In this document: in pieces, positions 33,058 to 34,456 of the stretch
Layout: each line of letters opens with the position of its first letter
Numbering within the stretch: the stretch's first letter is position 1
NCBI GenBank assembly: GCA_012798535.1
Contig: JAAZMZ010000061.1
Coordinates: forward strand, 1 to 34,456
Length of the DNA: 34,456 nt
Reading direction: 5' to 3'
Source: Leptolinea sp.
GTDB taxonomy: Bacteria; Chloroflexota; Anaerolineae; Anaerolineales; Anaerolineaceae
The notes under the pieces: generated by a model
Database searches by the model: none
What the model saw: the letters and a program-made list of their open reading frames with translations, nothing else
What the model was told of the DNA's origin: nothing
Made by a program: the position numbers and the translations under genes

Positions 33058-33354
33058 TCAGCCTGGTTTTCCCCGTCCGGCTTCCTCTTCTGCAATCATT
33101 TTCTTTTCTTTTTCCATTTTGTCTTCATCGATCAGCGGAGCGCACGCATTTATGGTGATGTGATTGGGATTGTTTTTTCGAATGGCTCCCATGATGAAAC
33201 CGGCGATGATGACGATGATGATCAACCCCCAGGGGATCTCTGAGAGGATGTTCCCCGTCTGCCCGGCAGGCATCGGGGTGGCAGCTGGTGGCGGAGATCC
33301 GGCTGTTATGCTGGAAAATACCTGCGCAAGAAAAATCGAAACGTGGTTCACCAT
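33058..33354 (-). CDS. Small single-pass membrane protein of unknown function
   Basis: This 98-residue protein has an N-terminal hydrophobic stretch (about 3-18, possible signal peptide), a Pro/Ala-rich segment, a strong transmembrane helix (about 42-58, 'WGLIIIVIIAGFIMGAI') and a charged cytoplasmic tail ('DEDKMEKEKKMIAEEEAGRG'). A GGAAGA RBS lies ahead of the ATG. I recognise no family. It stands between the exopolysaccharide cluster and a divergent regulator gene. Confidence 0.7.
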   Translation of the reverse strand: MVNHVSIFLAQVFSSITAGSPPPAATPMPAGQTGNILSEIPWGLIIIVIIAGFIMGAIRKNNPNHITINACAPLIDEDKMEKEKKMIAEEEAGRGKPG

Positions 33355-33500
33355 AGTCTTCCTGTTCAGTGATTAGGATCTACTATTATTATGCAGAAAA
33401 CGGATACCAAATAAAAGAGATTGTCTGTAGTATCTATATGCAATTTACAGGATGGTTCATTTCTGAACAGGCAGGAAAAATTTGATATTGTTGTCGCGAA

Positions 33501-34292
33501 ATGAAAAAGAAGACGGCTTTGCCTTTTCTCACGCGGTATTATTCCACTTCCGAACTGGCCAGGGCGGTCGGTGTGCACGCCAACACCGTCAGACGCTATG
33601 TCGACTGGGGGTTGCTCCCACCCGTGGAGCGCGGTCCCAATGGATACCGGCGTTTTACCCGCCACCATCTGGATTGTCTGCGGTTGGACCGATTGGTCAT
33701 GGGAGGTAATTATTACCCCGGCCGCTCCATCCATCGTTCGGGATCGCTGATTATCCAAAGCGCTGTGCGGGATGACTGGGGTGGAACATTGGAGCTGGCT
33801 TACCAGCACCTGGCGCTGGTAAGAGCGGAAAAGGCGCAGGCGAACGCGGCAGTCGAATTGTTGGAGCATTGGGCGCAGGGCGGTGGTGCGGATGTTACAT
33901 CCCGCCCGCTGCGCATAGGCGAGACGGCGAAACTGCTTGGCGTAAGCCATGATATCCTCCGCAACTGGGAACGCAACGGCCTTCTGGATGTGCCCCGCCA
34001 GGAGAACAATGCATACCGTTTATACGGCCCGCGTGAGATCGGCCGGTTGAGGGTCATCCGCATGCTCGCTAAGGCCGGTTACAGCCTGATGGCCATACTG
34101 CGCATGCTGCTGCAGTTGGATCACGGGGAAACCCGTAATTTACGGCAGGCACTGGATACCCCGCATCCGGATGAGGATGTTTATATGGCCTCCGACCGCT
34201 GGCTTTCCACATTGAATTTCGAAGAAGACCGCGCCCGCAGGATCATCGAATTTGTTGAATCGGTGATCCAGAACAGGGTATCATCAGGATAG
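33501..34292 (+). CDS. Regulator with two MerR-type DNA-binding domains
   Basis: This 263-residue protein has two winged-helix MerR-like domains in one chain. Domain 1 (about 10-60) is 'YYSTSELARAVGVHANTVRR' with the wing 'GPNGYRRFTRHHLD'. Domain 2 (about 135-205) is 'LRIGETAKLLGVSHDILRNW' with 'NAYRLYGPREIGRLRVIRML'. Classical MerR proteins carry one such domain plus a dimerising coiled coil and an effector domain. Here no cysteine-based metal site is seen and the C-terminal 60 residues are short and helical. Two linked DNA-binding domains could bind as a pseudo-dimer. The next gene (72 bp on) encodes a UvrA-like ATPase, a likely target. The RBS is weak. Confidence 0.85.
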   Translation: MKKKTALPFLTRYYSTSELARAVGVHANTVRRYVDWGLLPPVERGPNGYRRFTRHHLDCLRLDRLVMGGNYYPGRSIHRSGSLIIQSAVRDDWGGTLELAYQHLALVRAEKAQANAAVELLEHWAQGGGADVTSRPLRIGETAKLLGVSHDILRNWERNGLLDVPRQENNAYRLYGPREIGRLRVIRMLAKAGYSLMAILRMLLQLDHGETRNLRQALDTPHPDEDVYMASDRWLSTLNFEEDRARRIIEFVESVIQNRVSSG

Positions 34293-34296
34293 GCGA

Positions 34297-34328
34297 AACC
34301 CTCCCTTTGCACACCAGGGTTCTAGAAT
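34297..34328 (+). promoter_or_regulatory. Candidate operator and -10 box before the uvrA-like gene
   Basis: AACCCT (34297-34302) and AGGGTT (34316-34321) form an inverted repeat, followed at once by TAGAAT (34323-34328), a good -10 box. No well-placed -35 box is seen. MerR regulators bind between -35 and -10, so this is a plausible target of the preceding regulator. It could also be a weak terminator of that gene. Confidence 0.4.
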
Positions 34329-34364
34329 GAGAAAGACACAAAAATCTTCTCTTTTGGAGCCTGA

Positions 34365-34456
34365 ATGAACGAAAATATCACCATTCGGGGTGCCCGGCTG
34401 CATAATCTGAAAAATATCAGCCTGAGCATCCCAAAGAACAAATTGATCGTCCTGAC
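34365..34456 (+). CDS. UvrA-family ABC ATPase, N-terminal fragment (3' partial)
   Basis: Thirty codons are visible before the window ends. '[20 protein letters not shown]' is the typical start of UvrA, the DNA-damage-recognition ATPase of nucleotide excision repair, and of its UvrA2/DrrC-like drug-resistance paralogues. The Walker A motif lies just beyond the edge. GGAG 5 bases ahead of ATG 34365 supports the start. Placement behind a MerR-type regulator argues for an inducible paralogue rather than the housekeeping uvrA, but the fragment cannot decide this. Confidence 0.85.
   Translation, partial: MNENITIRGARLHNLKNISLSIPKNKLIVL

Overview
The window looks like chromosomal DNA of an Anaerolineae-type member of the Chloroflexota. 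The inference rests on Thr/Pro- or Ala/Pro-rich lipoprotein linkers, a DUF5667 protein paired with an ECF sigma factor, a DUF4012 giant protein, a DUF2723 membrane glycosyltransferase, and a LysM protein that opens with a Cys-rich CPxLG module. I saw no rRNA, tRNA, CRISPR array, insertion sequence with a transposase, or replication origin.

Region 1 (1-13980) is a sugar-acid utilisation locus. The end of a sugar-binding protein gene (2-394) converges on a five-gene minus-strand operon, read from about 6758 down to 516: uxaC (glucuronate isomerase), an SDR of the UxuB mannonate oxidoreductase type, a nickel-pincer LarA-family racemase/epimerase, gnd (6-phosphogluconate dehydrogenase) and a PfkB sugar-acid kinase. 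A divergent LacI-family repressor gene (6820-7821) follows. After it comes a plus-strand operon for a ribose-type ABC importer (binding lipoprotein, double ATPase, permease), an amidohydrolase-2 lactonase candidate and a COG1237 metallo-hydrolase. Two matching palindromes (TTAGCGCTAA and ATAGCGTTAA) sit at the predicted transcription starts of the two operons, so one repressor probably controls both. The operon has no mannonate dehydratase (UxuA). D-mannonate and D-gluconate are C2 epimers, so the LarA homologue next to gnd suggests a route glucuronate -> fructuronate -> mannonate -> gluconate -> 6-phosphogluconate -> ribulose 5-phosphate. This is the most interesting hypothesis in the window.

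Region 2 (13980-17100) holds single genes: a flavodoxin-like protein, a Thr/Pro-linker lipoprotein, a GNAT acetyltransferase, a gene-free stretch with a 276-bp nested inverted-repeat element, and a secreted DUF2202 ferritin-like protein.

Region 3 (17100-20830) pairs a NapH-like membrane iron-sulfur protein with a small anchored protein carrying two copies of a helical repeat. An ECF sigma factor gene follows, overlapping a DUF5667 membrane protein gene.

Region 4 (20830-33360) is cell-envelope related: a small helical protein, a lipoprotein esterase, a DUF2723 glycosyltransferase, a small secreted protein, a DUF4012 protein, and a minus-strand exopolysaccharide cluster (O-antigen ligase-like protein, methyltransferase, Wzz/BY-kinase fusion, low-molecular-weight tyrosine phosphatase, LysM protein, small membrane protein).

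Region 5 (33500-34456) has a regulator with two MerR-type DNA-binding domains, followed by the first 30 codons of a UvrA-like ATPase gene.
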